Shown: positions 26,330 to 34,491 of the stretch, one piece after another
Layout of the letters: each line of letters opens with the position of its first letter
How positions within the stretch are numbered: position 1 is the stretch's first letter
Assembly (NCBI GenBank): GCA_937868725.1
Contig: CALMMQ010000064.1
Span: 43,264 to 107,263, forward strand
Reading direction: 5' to 3'
Origin: an uncultured Pleomorphomonas sp.
GTDB lineage: Bacteria > Pseudomonadota > Alphaproteobacteria > Rhizobiales > Pleomorphomonadaceae
Length of the DNA stretch: 64,000 bases
The notes under the pieces: generated by a model
What the model was told of the DNA's origin: nothing
The model's input: only the letters and a program-made list of their open reading frames with translations
Database searches by the model: none
Made by a program: the position numbers and the translations under genes

Positions 26330-27679
26330 TCATTCGAGGGCCGCGGCGGCGTTGGGAACGGACTTGTCGCTGGTCTCGGGCCGGAACAGGCCGAAGATCG
26401 AGAAGATGACGACGCCCGACAGCAGCATCAGCGCGCCGACGATGTACATCGGCACCTGATAGGAACCGCTCCAGTCCTTGACCATGCCGGTGATGTACGG
26501 CGCGCTGAACCCGGCGACGTTGCCGACCGTGTTGATCAGCGCGATGCCGGCGGCGGCCGCCGCTCCCGACAGGAAGCGGGACGGAACGGCCCAGAAGTTG
26601 GGCAGCGCCGCGAAGATCGAGCAGGCGGTGAGCGTGATCATGATCACGGCGGTGACCGGCGAGCTCATGTAGAGAGCGAGCGGCACCGAGATACCGCCGA
26701 CGATGGCCGGGATGCCCACATGCCAGGCCCGGACGCCGCGACGGCTGGCGTCGGCGCTCCAGAAGTAGAGCACGATGGCGGCCGGCAGGTACGGGATGGC
26801 CGTGACCAGCCCCTTCTCGAACAGGCCGAACTTGATGCCGAACTGCGTCTCGAAGCCGCCGATGATGGTCGGCAGGAAGAAGGCCAGGGCATAGAGGCCA
26901 TAGACGAAGCCGAAGTAGACCAGGCACAGCAGCCACACCCGGCCGGAGGCCAGCGCGCCCAGCGGGCTGGCATGTCGGGCCGCGCCCTTGTTGGCGTTCT
27001 CGAGCGCCAGGGCATTGGTCAGCCAGTCGCGCTCGTCCTTGGTCAGCCACTTGGCGTGGGCCGGACTGTCGGCGAGATAGAACAGGGCGACGATGCCGAT
27101 CAGCACGGCCGGAATGGCGACGCCGAGGAACATGATGCGCCAGCCGGCGATGTCGAAGGCGCCGTGGGCCATCAGCAGCAGCGAGGCGACAGGCGCACCG
27201 ATCACCGTGGTCAGCGGCTGGAAGACGTAGAACAGGGCCAGGACGGCGCTGCGATGCTTGCCCGGCACCCACTGGCTCAGGAACAGGATGGCGCCAGGGA
27301 AGAAGCCGGCCTCGGCGACGCCGAGCAGGAAGCGCAGCCAGTACAGCCCCTGGATTGACGACACCCAGGCGAACAGCGCCGCCACGATGCCCCAGGAGAT
27401 CATGATGCGCGACAGCCACAGGCGGGCGCCGAACTTGTGCAGGGCGAGATTGCTGGGGATCTCCAGCACGATGTAGCCGGCGAAGAACACGCCGGAGGCA
27501 AAGCCGAACTGGGCCGCCGTCATGCCGAGATCGGCGGTAAGGCCGTTGGGGCCGGCGAACGAGATGGCCGTGCGATCGAGATAGTTGATGAAGAACATCA
27601 GCCCGACGAACGGCACGAGTCGCAGGCAGACCTTTCGGATGGCGGACGTTTCGATGTCCGCCGTCGCTACGGTAGTCAT
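26330..27679 (-). CDS. MFS transporter, anion:cation symporter (ACS) family
   Basis: 449 residues with twelve membrane spans. The N-terminal region reads FVGLMFFINYLDRTAISFA, the ACS family hallmark, as in galactonate (DgoT), glucarate and tartrate/phthalate permeases that import organic acid anions with protons. It lies between the apnO gene and the transketolase genes on the same strand, so apionate or a related sugar acid is the likely substrate. The start ATG follows TTTCCTCC-complement (GGAGGAAA). Confidence 0.9.
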   Translation of the reverse strand: MTTVATADIETSAIRKVCLRLVPFVGLMFFINYLDRTAISFAGPNGLTADLGMTAAQFGFASGVFFAGYIVLEIPSNLALHKFGARLWLSRIMISWGIVAALFAWVSSIQGLYWLRFLLGVAEAGFFPGAILFLSQWVPGKHRSAVLALFYVFQPLTTVIGAPVASLLLMAHGAFDIAGWRIMFLGVAIPAVLIGIVALFYLADSPAHAKWLTKDERDWLTNALALENANKGAARHASPLGALASGRVWLLCLVYFGFVYGLYALAFFLPTIIGGFETQFGIKFGLFEKGLVTAIPYLPAAIVLYFWSADASRRGVRAWHVGIPAIVGGISVPLALYMSSPVTAVIMITLTACSIFAALPNFWAVPSRFLSGAAAAAGIALINTVGNVAGFSAPYITGMVKDWSGSYQVPMYIVGALMLLSGVVIFSIFGLFRPETSDKSVPNAAAALE

Positions 27680-27706
27680 TTGGGTTTCCTCCGCAGTTTG
27701 GATCCG

Positions 27707-27744
27707 CCGACCGGGACGGCCCTGTCAGGCACGCCACCGGTCGG
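27707..27744 (-). terminator. Intercistronic inverted repeat between apnO and MFS genes
   Basis: CCGACCGG and CCGGTCGG with a 22-nt loop, about 60 bp after the apnO stop and 30 bp before the MFS start. The long loop makes terminator function doubtful. Confidence 0.3.
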
Positions 27745-27801
27745 CAGTTGTCTCGACGGTCGCAGGCTGCCCTCTCCCCAAGGCGGCCGTGACCCTTTGG
27801 C

Positions 27802-28632
27802 TCAGGTGATGCGCTGGATGCTGGCGGCGATCTCCGCCGGCTCGAACACGTGCTTCCAGTCCTCGCGCATCAGCGCCGGCTTGCCGAACTGGATGGCCTT
27901 GTTGCAGGCATCCGAGAAGGCGCCGGGAATTTCGTTGAACGTCACGGCCATCAGGATGTTGAGGTGACCGAGCAGGAAGTCGCGGGCGATGACCGGGTCG
28001 AGCTTGCCGCGCGCCACCACTTCATCCATGGCCTCCTTCATGACGGCGACCAGCGTGGCGCCGATGGTCTCCGACAGACCCGGCTCCAAGAGGGCCATCT
28101 GTTCGACCGTCACCCGGTGCGAGCGCAGAATCGGCGCCCAGATGGTGCGGGCGATGGCTTCGCCGAGGGCATAGTGCTCTTCCGGACCCTGCATCAGCGC
28201 GTTGACGATGCTCTGGCGGGCGGCGATGCCGCCGAAATGGTCCTTGATCACCTCTTCCCGCGGCTCATCGGCGAAGATGATCGGGTGGCAGGGATGGGTG
28301 ATGAAATAGGTGAGATCCTTGCGGTCGGGCAGATGGCCGGCGAACGGAGCGGCGGCGTCGAGGATGATCAGCATCGTGCCCGGCTTCATCGACGGCGCGA
28401 TCTGATGCGAAATCTTGCCGATCAGCGTGTCCGGCGTGGCCAGGACAACGACGTCGGCACTGGCGAGCGCCACGTCCTGATCGACGCAGTCGATGCCGAA
28501 ATCATTCTTGACCCGTTCGCGGCCGGCCGGCGACGGCTCGACGTGCAACACCTCATAGTCGGAGTTCCGCAGGTTCCGGGCCAGGCGGTAACCCATTTTT
28601 CCGCCAGCGCCGAACAAGGCGATCTTGGTCAT
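27802..28632 (-). CDS. apnO: D-apionate oxidoisomerase-like NAD-dependent enzyme
   Basis: 276 residues. The Rossmann motif GAGGKMG (7-13) starts a 6-phosphogluconate-dehydrogenase-like N-terminal domain. The C-terminal helical part (MALLEPGLSETIGATL, SDACNKAIQFG, FEPAEIAASIQRIT) resembles the PGDH_C-type proteins described as D-apionate oxidoisomerases, which convert D-apionate to 3-oxo-isoapionate by oxidation and rearrangement. This identification rests on remembered family patterns, supported by the apnL homologue 7 kb away and the intervening importer. It is first in the minus-strand operon with MFS, transketolase, reductase and kinase. Its promoter carries a NanR-like operator. A different sugar-acid dehydrogenase is the main alternative. 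Confidence 0.65.
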   Translation of the reverse strand: MTKIALFGAGGKMGYRLARNLRNSDYEVLHVEPSPAGRERVKNDFGIDCVDQDVALASADVVVLATPDTLIGKISHQIAPSMKPGTMLIILDAAAPFAGHLPDRKDLTYFITHPCHPIIFADEPREEVIKDHFGGIAARQSIVNALMQGPEEHYALGEAIARTIWAPILRSHRVTVEQMALLEPGLSETIGATLVAVMKEAMDEVVARGKLDPVIARDFLLGHLNILMAVTFNEIPGAFSDACNKAIQFGKPALMREDWKHVFEPAEIAASIQRIT

Positions 28633-28675
28633 TTCCTTCATTCTCCCTTGGCCGGGGCGCGTCGCCCCAACTAAC

Positions 28676-28693
28676 TGGTATGATCTCATACTA
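28676..28693. promoter_or_regulatory. NanR/FadR-type operator over the apnO promoter
   Basis: TGGTATGATCTCATACTA is an imperfect palindrome (TNGTATGA-NN-TCATACNA) with 14 of 18 symmetric positions. It covers the -10 region of the apnO promoter, so a bound regulator would repress. Related sites occur at 34391-34413 and 38178-38194, both next to genes of the same locus. The divergent regulator at 28854 and its paralogue at 37346 are the candidate binders. Confidence 0.65.
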
Positions 28694-28715
28694 GGCTGAT
28701 ATCATCAAGTCACAA
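28688..28715 (-). promoter_or_regulatory. Promoter of the apnO operon
   Basis: On the minus strand TTGTGA (28710-28715) and TAGTAT (28688-28693) are separated by 16 bp. The -10 overlaps the palindromic operator. Upstream A+T-rich DNA (28700-28730) includes TATATGATCATG, possibly part of the divergent regulator's promoter. Confidence 0.5.
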
Positions 28716-28853
28716 TATCATATATGATCATGCGTATGGATGCGGCGGCGCGACTCGGCTAGCCATGCAGGCGACTGCGACTTTCGCCGCCGCCGACCGA
28801 CACCGCAGCGCCGCCGACTGGGCATTTCAGGCAACGGCAGGAAGACAGGTCTC

Positions 28854-29570
28854 ATGCAACTCGACACGCTCCCCATCGTCCGCCGCAAGCTGTCCGACGA
28901 GGTCACCGACCGCCTCAAGGCGATGATCACCAGCGGCCAGTTGCGACCGGGCGAACCGCTGCCGTCCGAACGCGAGTTGATGGAGCGCTATCAGGTCGGC
29001 CGGCCGACCATCCGCGAGGCGCTGCAGACCCTGAGCAGCCTCGGCCTCATTGTCACGGTGCGCGGCGAGCGCTCGCGGGTGTGCCAGGTCACCGCCCAAT
29101 CGATCATCCGCCAGATGGACAACACCGTGCATCTGCTGTTCGCCGCCTCGCCCGCCTCGCTCGATCACCTCAAGGAAGCGCGCCTGTTCTTCGAGCGCGG
29201 CATGGTGCGCGAAGCGGCGTTGCGGGCCACCGACGCCCATCTCGACCGCCTGCGGGCGGTGGTGGCGCGCCAGCGCACCCATCTCGGCGATACCGACGTG
29301 TTCATCTCGGCCGATACCGAGTTCCACACCGCCATCGCCGCCATTTCCGGCAATCCCATCTTCGAGAGCGTCTCGGGGGCGATGCTCGGCTGGCTCAAGG
29401 CCTATCACACCGATCTGCTCGTCTGGGTCAGCCAGGAAGCGCGCACCCTCGACGAGCACGAAGCCATCCTGCACCACATCGAGCGGCGCGATGCCGACGC
29501 CGCCGAAAAGGCGATGATCGGTCATCTGACGCGCACCGCCGCCCTCTACGCCGTGCCGGCGTCGGCTTGA
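28854..29570 (+). CDS. NanR-like GntR/FadR-family regulator 1
   Basis: 238 residues. The winged helix reads LRPGEPLPSERELMERYQVGRPTIREALQTL. The FCD domain has a complete metal site (DTEFH, DEHEA, GHLTR) and the segment MLGWLKAYHTDLLVW typical of NanR-like proteins. It is a close paralogue of the regulator at 37346-38068. It is divergent from apnO and upstream of the convergent ABC permease genes, so it likely controls both. GCAGGAAGACAGG precedes the ATG at 28854; frames further upstream lack a ribosome site. The effector is presumably an apiose- or apionate-derived metabolite rather than sialic acid, since no nan genes are present. Confidence 0.87.
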   Translation: MQLDTLPIVRRKLSDEVTDRLKAMITSGQLRPGEPLPSERELMERYQVGRPTIREALQTLSSLGLIVTVRGERSRVCQVTAQSIIRQMDNTVHLLFAASPASLDHLKEARLFFERGMVREAALRATDAHLDRLRAVVARQRTHLGDTDVFISADTEFHTAIAAISGNPIFESVSGAMLGWLKAYHTDLLVWVSQEARTLDEHEAILHHIERRDADAAEKAMIGHLTRTAALYAVPASA

Positions 29571-29573
29571 AAC

Positions 29574-29602
29574 CGGGCCGGCCGATCGTCTCGGCCGGCC
29601 CG
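29574..29602. terminator. Bidirectional terminator-like hairpin
   Basis: Perfect 10-bp stem CGGGCCGGCC/GGCCGGCCCG with a 9-nt loop, between the convergent stops of the NanR-like regulator (29570) and the ABC permease (29617). Confidence 0.6.
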
Positions 29603-29616
29603 TTCGCTTGGCCCTC

Positions 29617-30615
29617 TCAGCCGGTCTCGGCCTTGGCCCGCCGCACCTTCGGCAGCCGCACCAGGCCCGCCTTGCGACCGGCCAACGCCAGCACCAGGAT
29701 CACCACCACGCCCTGCACCATGTCCTGCGTGCCCGGCGGCAGGCCCATCACCTGCATGGTCGAGACGATCAGGATCAGCAGGATCGAGGCGAAGAAGGTG
29801 CCGAGCGCCGTGGCGGCGCCGCCGAAGATCGGCGTACCGCCCAGCACCACCGCCGCGATCGACTGCAGCAGGTACGCTTGCCCCATCTCCAGGAAGGCGC
29901 CGTTGATGTAGGCGCCGAGCAGCAGGCCGGTGCAGGCGGCCAGCACCGACGAGATGAGGAAGGCCGACGTGACGATACGGCCACAGTGGATGCCGGTCAG
30001 CCGGGCGGCGTCGCGGCTCTGGCCGACCGCCGACAGCTTGCGGCCATAGGCGGTGTAGCGCAGCACATAGGCGGCGATGGCCACCACCACCAGTGCCACG
30101 ATGGTCATCACCGGCAGGCCGCCGAGGCGGGAGCTGGCGACGTACTTCAGCGTCGGGCTGACCATGAAGCCGGGAATGGCCCGGTTGGCCATCAGCGTCG
30201 CCGTCGCCAGCACGTAGCCGGTGGCCAGCGTGGCGATGATCGCCGGAATGCGCAGCAGCACCACCAGCGCGGCGTTGACGGCCCCAATGGCCAGCGCCAG
30301 CACCAGCGCCAGCCCAAGCCCAAGAGCCAGATTGCCGTCGTCGCCGTGGATGACGATCAGCGCCAGATAGGCGTTGAGCGTCAGCACCGAGGGGATCGAC
30401 AGATCGATGTTGCCCCGGCCGGTGGCCACCACCAGCATCTGGCCGATGCCGATGACGGTGAGGAAGGAGGCCGACAGCACGATGCCCGACAGGCTGGCGA
30501 TCGAGAAGCGGCTCGTCACCACCGACAGGATCAGCCACACCAGCAGCACGGCGATGGCCGACCACGACCACGGGTTCTTTTGCGCCCAAACGGCAAAGTC
30601 GAAACGCCGGTTCAT
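29617..30615 (-). CDS. Ribose-type ABC importer permease
   Basis: 332 residues with eight to ten membrane spans and the RbsC-family motifs GRGNIDLSIPSVLTL and AAVVLGGTPIFGGAATALGTFFA. It forms the channel with the permease half of the preceding fusion protein. The start overlaps the stop of the fusion gene by 4 bp (ATGA). The C-terminus ends in a basic tail, KVRRAKAETG. The importer probably carries a pentose-like sugar; D-apiose or apionolactone is proposed from the lactonase and apn genes around it. Confidence 0.9.
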   Translation of the reverse strand: MNRRFDFAVWAQKNPWSWSAIAVLLVWLILSVVTSRFSIASLSGIVLSASFLTVIGIGQMLVVATGRGNIDLSIPSVLTLNAYLALIVIHGDDGNLALGLGLALVLALAIGAVNAALVVLLRIPAIIATLATGYVLATATLMANRAIPGFMVSPTLKYVASSRLGGLPVMTIVALVVVAIAAYVLRYTAYGRKLSAVGQSRDAARLTGIHCGRIVTSAFLISSVLAACTGLLLGAYINGAFLEMGQAYLLQSIAAVVLGGTPIFGGAATALGTFFASILLILIVSTMQVMGLPPGTQDMVQGVVVILVLALAGRKAGLVRLPKVRRAKAETG

Positions 30616-33101
30616 TGTGCATCCCTCCGGTCGGCCATCAGCGAACGCATCGTCAGCAGGGCGATGAGCACCAGGCCTTGCGTGGCCGCGTTGAAATCGG
30701 AACTGACGCCGAGCACGCCGAGCAGGGCGCCGATCAGCGACAGCGTCACGGCGCCGGCGACGACGCCGGCCGGCGAGATGTAGCCGCCGATCAGGCTCGA
30801 ACCGCCCATCACCACCGCTGCCACCGACAGCATGGTGTAGGAGTTGCCCGAGTTGATGTCGCTCGCCGTGTTGATGGCCGTCAGCGACAGGCCGGCGGCG
30901 GCGGCGAACAGCGCCGCCAGGCCGTAGCGGATGAAGGCGTGGCGCACCGTGCCCCAGCCCGAACGCGCCATGGCCGCCGGGTTGTTGCCGAAGCCGCGCA
31001 GCACGACGCCGAGCGGCATCCAGTCGATCAGCGCCGCCGCGGCGCCGACCAGGCCGATGAGGATCACCGACGTCGGCAAGCCCTCGATCGACCAGCCGAC
31101 CAGCGCCGACAGCCACTCCGGGCTGGTGCCCCCTGGCGTCGGCTGCAGCGAGTAGCCGATGCCGATCCAGATGAACGAAGCGCCCAGCGTGACGACGATG
31201 GCCGGAATCCGCCGCGCCTGGATCAGCGCCCCGAGCAGGGCGTAGACGATGACGGCGGCCAGGATGGCGGCGAGCCCGACCGGCGGGTTGTCGTAGAGCA
31301 GCGTCGCGCTCAGCACGCTGACCAGACCGGCGAAGGCGCCGGCGCCGAGATCGATCTCGCTGCCGCCGATGACGAACATCTGCGCCATGGCCACCAGCAC
31401 CAGCGACAGCGCCGGCATCAGCAGCAGGTCGAGACCGAACACCGAGGCGACCTTGGGGTTGACGCCCATCATGATGCCGAGCACCAGCGCCAGCCCGACG
31501 AACGGGGCCGAGGTCATGGCCAGACGGGCCAAGCGGCTGCTGCCGCTGACGCCGTCGCCGGCTTCGCGAGCGGCGGCCTGCGCCGTCTCGGAGAACGAGG
31601 CGGCGACGATGGCCTCCTCGGTGATCTCCTTGCCGCGCAACTCCTCGACGATGCGGCCGCCGGAAAACACCAGCACCCGGTCGGCGGTCAGCAGTTCGGC
31701 GTCTTCGGTCGACAGCCAGACCAGCGCCTTGCCGGCACCGGCGATGTCGTCGCACAGGCGATAGAAGTCCTGCTTGGTGGCGATATCGACGCCGCGCGTC
31801 GGATCGTCAAGCAGCAGGATGGGGCTGTCGGCGAGCAGAGCCCGAGCCACCAGCGCCTTCTGCTGGTTGCCACCGGACAGTTCGAGGATGGATGACTGGA
31901 AGCGCCCCTCGTCGAGGCGCAACTGCGCCGCCGGCTGGCGCGCCGCCGCCTGTTCGACCCGGTCGGAGACGAAGGCCAGCGGCGCCCGGCGGGCGATGCG
32001 GCCGATGCTCATGGTGTCGAGCACGCTCCAGAGCGAGAACACACCTTCCTTGGCGCGATCGCCGGCGATGAAGGCGGCGGTGCCCTGGCGGTCGATGCCG
32101 CCGCCGGCCCGCTTCGGGTCGAACAGGGCGTGCAGCAGCTCCTTCTGGCCGCTGCCCTCGAGGCCGGCCAGGCCGACGATCTCGCCCTTGCCGATCTCGA
32201 TGTCATGGCCAAGCCGGGCGGTGAACGGGCCGGAGATGCGGGCGACGACCTGGCGCTGACCGGCCGACGACTGTTTGCCATGCGCCTTGAGCGCGTCGAC
32301 CGAGCCGCCCATCAGCTGAACCAGCCGGGCGATCGAGGCGTTGCAGGCCTCGCCGTGCCAGACGACGCCGCCGTTGCGCATGACGACGATGTCGGTGGCG
32401 ATGTCGATGACTTCCTGCAGCTTGTGGCTGATGAAGATGAAGGCGGTGCCGCCGGCCGATTTGGCGCGGATGAACTCGCGCAGCTGGTGCGACCGCTCCT
32501 GATCGAGCGAGGACGTCGGCTCGTCGAGGACGATGATCCGGAGGTCGGCGTTGGCGGCGGCGCGGGCGATCTCCACCATCTGCCGTTCGCCGATGGTGAG
32601 ATGGCCGACCTTGGCGTCGATGTCGATGCCCGAGGCCGGGAACACCGCGTCGAGGGCGGCGCGGGCTCGCCGGCGGTGGGCTTCGCGCCAGTTGGGCGCC
32701 AGGCCAGTGCCATCGGGCGCCTCGAGATAGAAGTTTTCGGCCACGGACAGGTTGCCGCACAGCGACAGTTCCTGATGCACCATGCGGATGCCGTGGCGCT
32801 GAGCCTCCGACGGCCCGTAGTGGCCGTTGTCGATGTCGGCGCCGCCGACGACGATCTGGCCGCTGTCCGGAGTGGTGCCGCCGCAGAGAACGCGCATCAG
32901 CGTCGACTTGCCGGCACCGTTGCCGCCGACCAGACCGACGACGCTGCCGGCGCGGACTTCGAGATCGATGCCGGCGTTGGCCAGCGTCGTGCCGAAACGT
33001 TTGATGATCCCCCGCATCGTCAGGACGTTCGCCGCCGCGACGCCCTCAGCGGGACGCTCCAAGTCCGGTCCTGCGACCGTCAATTGCTGTGTCATGGCCA
33101 T
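30612..33101 (-). CDS. ABC importer ATPase fused to a permease
   Basis: 829 residues joining two normally separate proteins. Residues ~25-500 are an RbsA-like double ATPase: first Walker A GGNGAGKST, signature LTIGERQMVEIARA and DEPTSSLD; second site degenerate at GLAGLEGSGQKE with LSGGNQQK and DDPTRGVD. After a linker (~500-530), residues ~535-825 are an RbsC-like permease with GGSEIDLGAGAFAGLV and AAVVMGGSSLIGGYISPAG. With the separate permease encoded next, the complex would be a permease heterodimer with one half tethered to the ATPases. ATG at 33101 was chosen for the upstream GGGGAG; ATG at 33125 is possible. No stop or frame change occurs at the junction. Confidence 0.9.
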   Translation of the reverse strand: MAMTQQLTVAGPDLERPAEGVAAANVLTMRGIIKRFGTTLANAGIDLEVRAGSVVGLVGGNGAGKSTLMRVLCGGTTPDSGQIVVGGADIDNGHYGPSEAQRHGIRMVHQELSLCGNLSVAENFYLEAPDGTGLAPNWREAHRRRARAALDAVFPASGIDIDAKVGHLTIGERQMVEIARAAANADLRIIVLDEPTSSLDQERSHQLREFIRAKSAGGTAFIFISHKLQEVIDIATDIVVMRNGGVVWHGEACNASIARLVQLMGGSVDALKAHGKQSSAGQRQVVARISGPFTARLGHDIEIGKGEIVGLAGLEGSGQKELLHALFDPKRAGGGIDRQGTAAFIAGDRAKEGVFSLWSVLDTMSIGRIARRAPLAFVSDRVEQAAARQPAAQLRLDEGRFQSSILELSGGNQQKALVARALLADSPILLLDDPTRGVDIATKQDFYRLCDDIAGAGKALVWLSTEDAELLTADRVLVFSGGRIVEELRGKEITEEAIVAASFSETAQAAAREAGDGVSGSSRLARLAMTSAPFVGLALVLGIMMGVNPKVASVFGLDLLLMPALSLVLVAMAQMFVIGGSEIDLGAGAFAGLVSVLSATLLYDNPPVGLAAILAAVIVYALLGALIQARRIPAIVVTLGASFIWIGIGYSLQPTPGGTSPEWLSALVGWSIEGLPTSVILIGLVGAAAALIDWMPLGVVLRGFGNNPAAMARSGWGTVRHAFIRYGLAALFAAAAGLSLTAINTASDINSGNSYTMLSVAAVVMGGSSLIGGYISPAGVVAGAVTLSLIGALLGVLGVSSDFNAATQGLVLIALLTMRSLMADRRDAQ

Positions 33102-33188
33102 GGCTACCTGCTCCCCGGCGGCCATCCGACCGTCCGCCCGGGAGGACGAACGGTCGGCGCCGCGGTTTCAGCCTCGCGTGTCGGCCCC

Positions 33189-33305
33189 GGAGCGCTTTCC
33201 GACCTGACGGTTTAGTCAGGTCGATAAGAAGCCGCTCCAGAGTCAAAGGTTTGAGCAGCCGCTTGTCGATCAGGTTGTTGCAACCTGATCGGCGGCTGCT
33301 CTAGG
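33189..33305. repeat. Dispersed two-hairpin element, copy C
   Basis: About 117 bp matching copies A and B; this is the most regular copy. Left hairpin: GACCTGAC-ggttta-GTCAGGTC enclosed by GGAGCG/CGCTCC. Right hairpin: GATCAGGTTG-ttg-CAACCTGATC enclosed by AGCAGCCGC/GGCTGCT. It begins 3 bp after the stop of the ABC binding-protein gene and ends before the ATPase-permease gene, exactly where a REP element would protect the abundant binding-protein message. Confidence 0.85.
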
Positions 33306-33307
33306 GC

Positions 33308-34327
33308 TTATTTCTCGAGGAGATTGGCCTTCACCCATTCCGGCGAATAGGTCGGGCTGATGATCTGGCCGGCCGGCAACGCGCCGTATTCGTCGAGGTT
33401 GTCGGCATCGACGGTAGCCACGGGCATGATCATCTTCTTGGGCGCCTTTTCGCCGTTGAGCAGGGCGACGCCAAGCCAGAAGGCCGCGCCGGAGATGCCC
33501 GGCGTGGTGTTCATCGACACCGTCTGGTAGCCGTTCTTCTTGTTCTCGGCCGCCCACCAGCGCACGAAATCGGTGCCGCCACCGCCTTCGATCACCGGCA
33601 TGTGGTCGACGTATTCGCCGGCGTACTGCACGAAGGCCTGGACGATGCCGACATCATCGGGACCCTGGCCGAGCACGGCGTCGATGTGCGGCAGGCTGGG
33701 CAGCACGTTGGCGATGGCCGACTGGGCCACCGAGGCGGTGCACTGGCCGTAGACGGTGGCGACGACCTTGATGTCGGGATACTTGTCGATCACCGACTTC
33801 TGGGCGTTGTACATGTCGTTGTCGGGGGCCGACCCCTTGACGCCGCGCACCTGAATGATGTTGCCCTTGTAGCCGATCTTCTTGAACACGGCCTCGGCCT
33901 GCAGTGCCTTGTAGCCCTTGAAGTCGAAGTTCAGCTGATAATTGCACGGCGCCGAGGCGATCGAGTCGAACGAGATGACGGTGATGCCGGCCTTGCAGGC
34001 CTTCTCGATGACGCCGTTGATAGCGGTTTCCGAGGCGGCATCGACCAGCAGCACGTCGACGCCCTTGAGGATAAGCTCACCGATCTGGCTGCTCTGCTGG
34101 GCGACCGAACCGTCGCCGTTCATGACGATGTAGTCGGCGATCTTGCCCTGGTCTTTGGCCGACTTGGCCGCCGCCTCGAAGGACTCGACCATCTGGTGAC
34201 GCCAGGAATTGCCGTAGAAAGCGTTGGAAAGAGCGATGACGGGCTTCGCCGGCGAAGCCTGTACGGGAAGCGTAACGCACATGCCGAGCGTGGCGCCGGC
34301 AAGAATGGCCGCAAGTGCCAGTTTCAT
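33308..34327 (-). CDS. Ribose-type ABC importer substrate-binding protein
   Basis: 339 residues with a signal peptide (MKLALAAILAGATLG...VQA) and a type I periplasmic binding fold of the RbsB family: LSNAFYGNSWRHQMVE at the ligand hinge, LLVDAASETAINGVIEKA, ISFDSIASAPCNYQL and IEGGGGTDFVRWW. Three cysteines occur in the mature part. ATG at 34327 is preceded by GGAGGAG. It leads the importer operon, with the repeat element directly after its stop. Solute-binding proteins of this family have been linked to D-apiose uptake in apiose loci; that ligand is proposed here from context only. Confidence 0.9.
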   Translation of the reverse strand: MKLALAAILAGATLGMCVTLPVQASPAKPVIALSNAFYGNSWRHQMVESFEAAAKSAKDQGKIADYIVMNGDGSVAQQSSQIGELILKGVDVLLVDAASETAINGVIEKACKAGITVISFDSIASAPCNYQLNFDFKGYKALQAEAVFKKIGYKGNIIQVRGVKGSAPDNDMYNAQKSVIDKYPDIKVVATVYGQCTASVAQSAIANVLPSLPHIDAVLGQGPDDVGIVQAFVQYAGEYVDHMPVIEGGGGTDFVRWWAAENKKNGYQTVSMNTTPGISGAAFWLGVALLNGEKAPKKMIMPVATVDADNLDEYGALPAGQIISPTYSPEWVKANLLEK

Positions 34328-34390
34328 GGGTGTCTCCTCCACCGATGATTATGTGATAAGGCGGGTCTCCTCCTGTGGACGTCGCCTCAG

Positions 34391-34413
34391 TATCATGTTA
34401 TACCAGTATACCA
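34391..34413. promoter_or_regulatory. NanR-like direct-repeat operator between importer and lactonase genes
   Basis: On the minus strand the sequence reads TGGTATACTGGTATAACATGATA: two TGGTATA repeats at 8-bp spacing (34399-34405 and 34407-34413), followed by a partial inverted half. GGTATA direct repeats are the known operator form of E. coli NanR. The site lies between the divergent binding-protein and SMP-30 genes and could control both. Confidence 0.6.
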
Positions 34414-34491
34414 ATAAAGCAAGCGAGCGACCCTTGATCCCGGCGTTTTTTTGGAGGAGACGTCGGCACGGAGGAAATTCGGGAGGAATTG

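Noticed and set aside
28854..29570. Sialic-acid (nan) regulation suggested by NanR-like sequence
   Set aside because: No sialic acid lyase, epimerase or kinase genes are nearby; the neighbours are apn-type and transketolase genes, so the effector is probably different.
29617..31755. 712-codon reading of the ABC permease with an upstream extension
   Set aside because: The extension lies inside the ATPase-permease fusion gene in a different frame; the permease ATG at 30615 overlaps the fusion stop by 4 bp.
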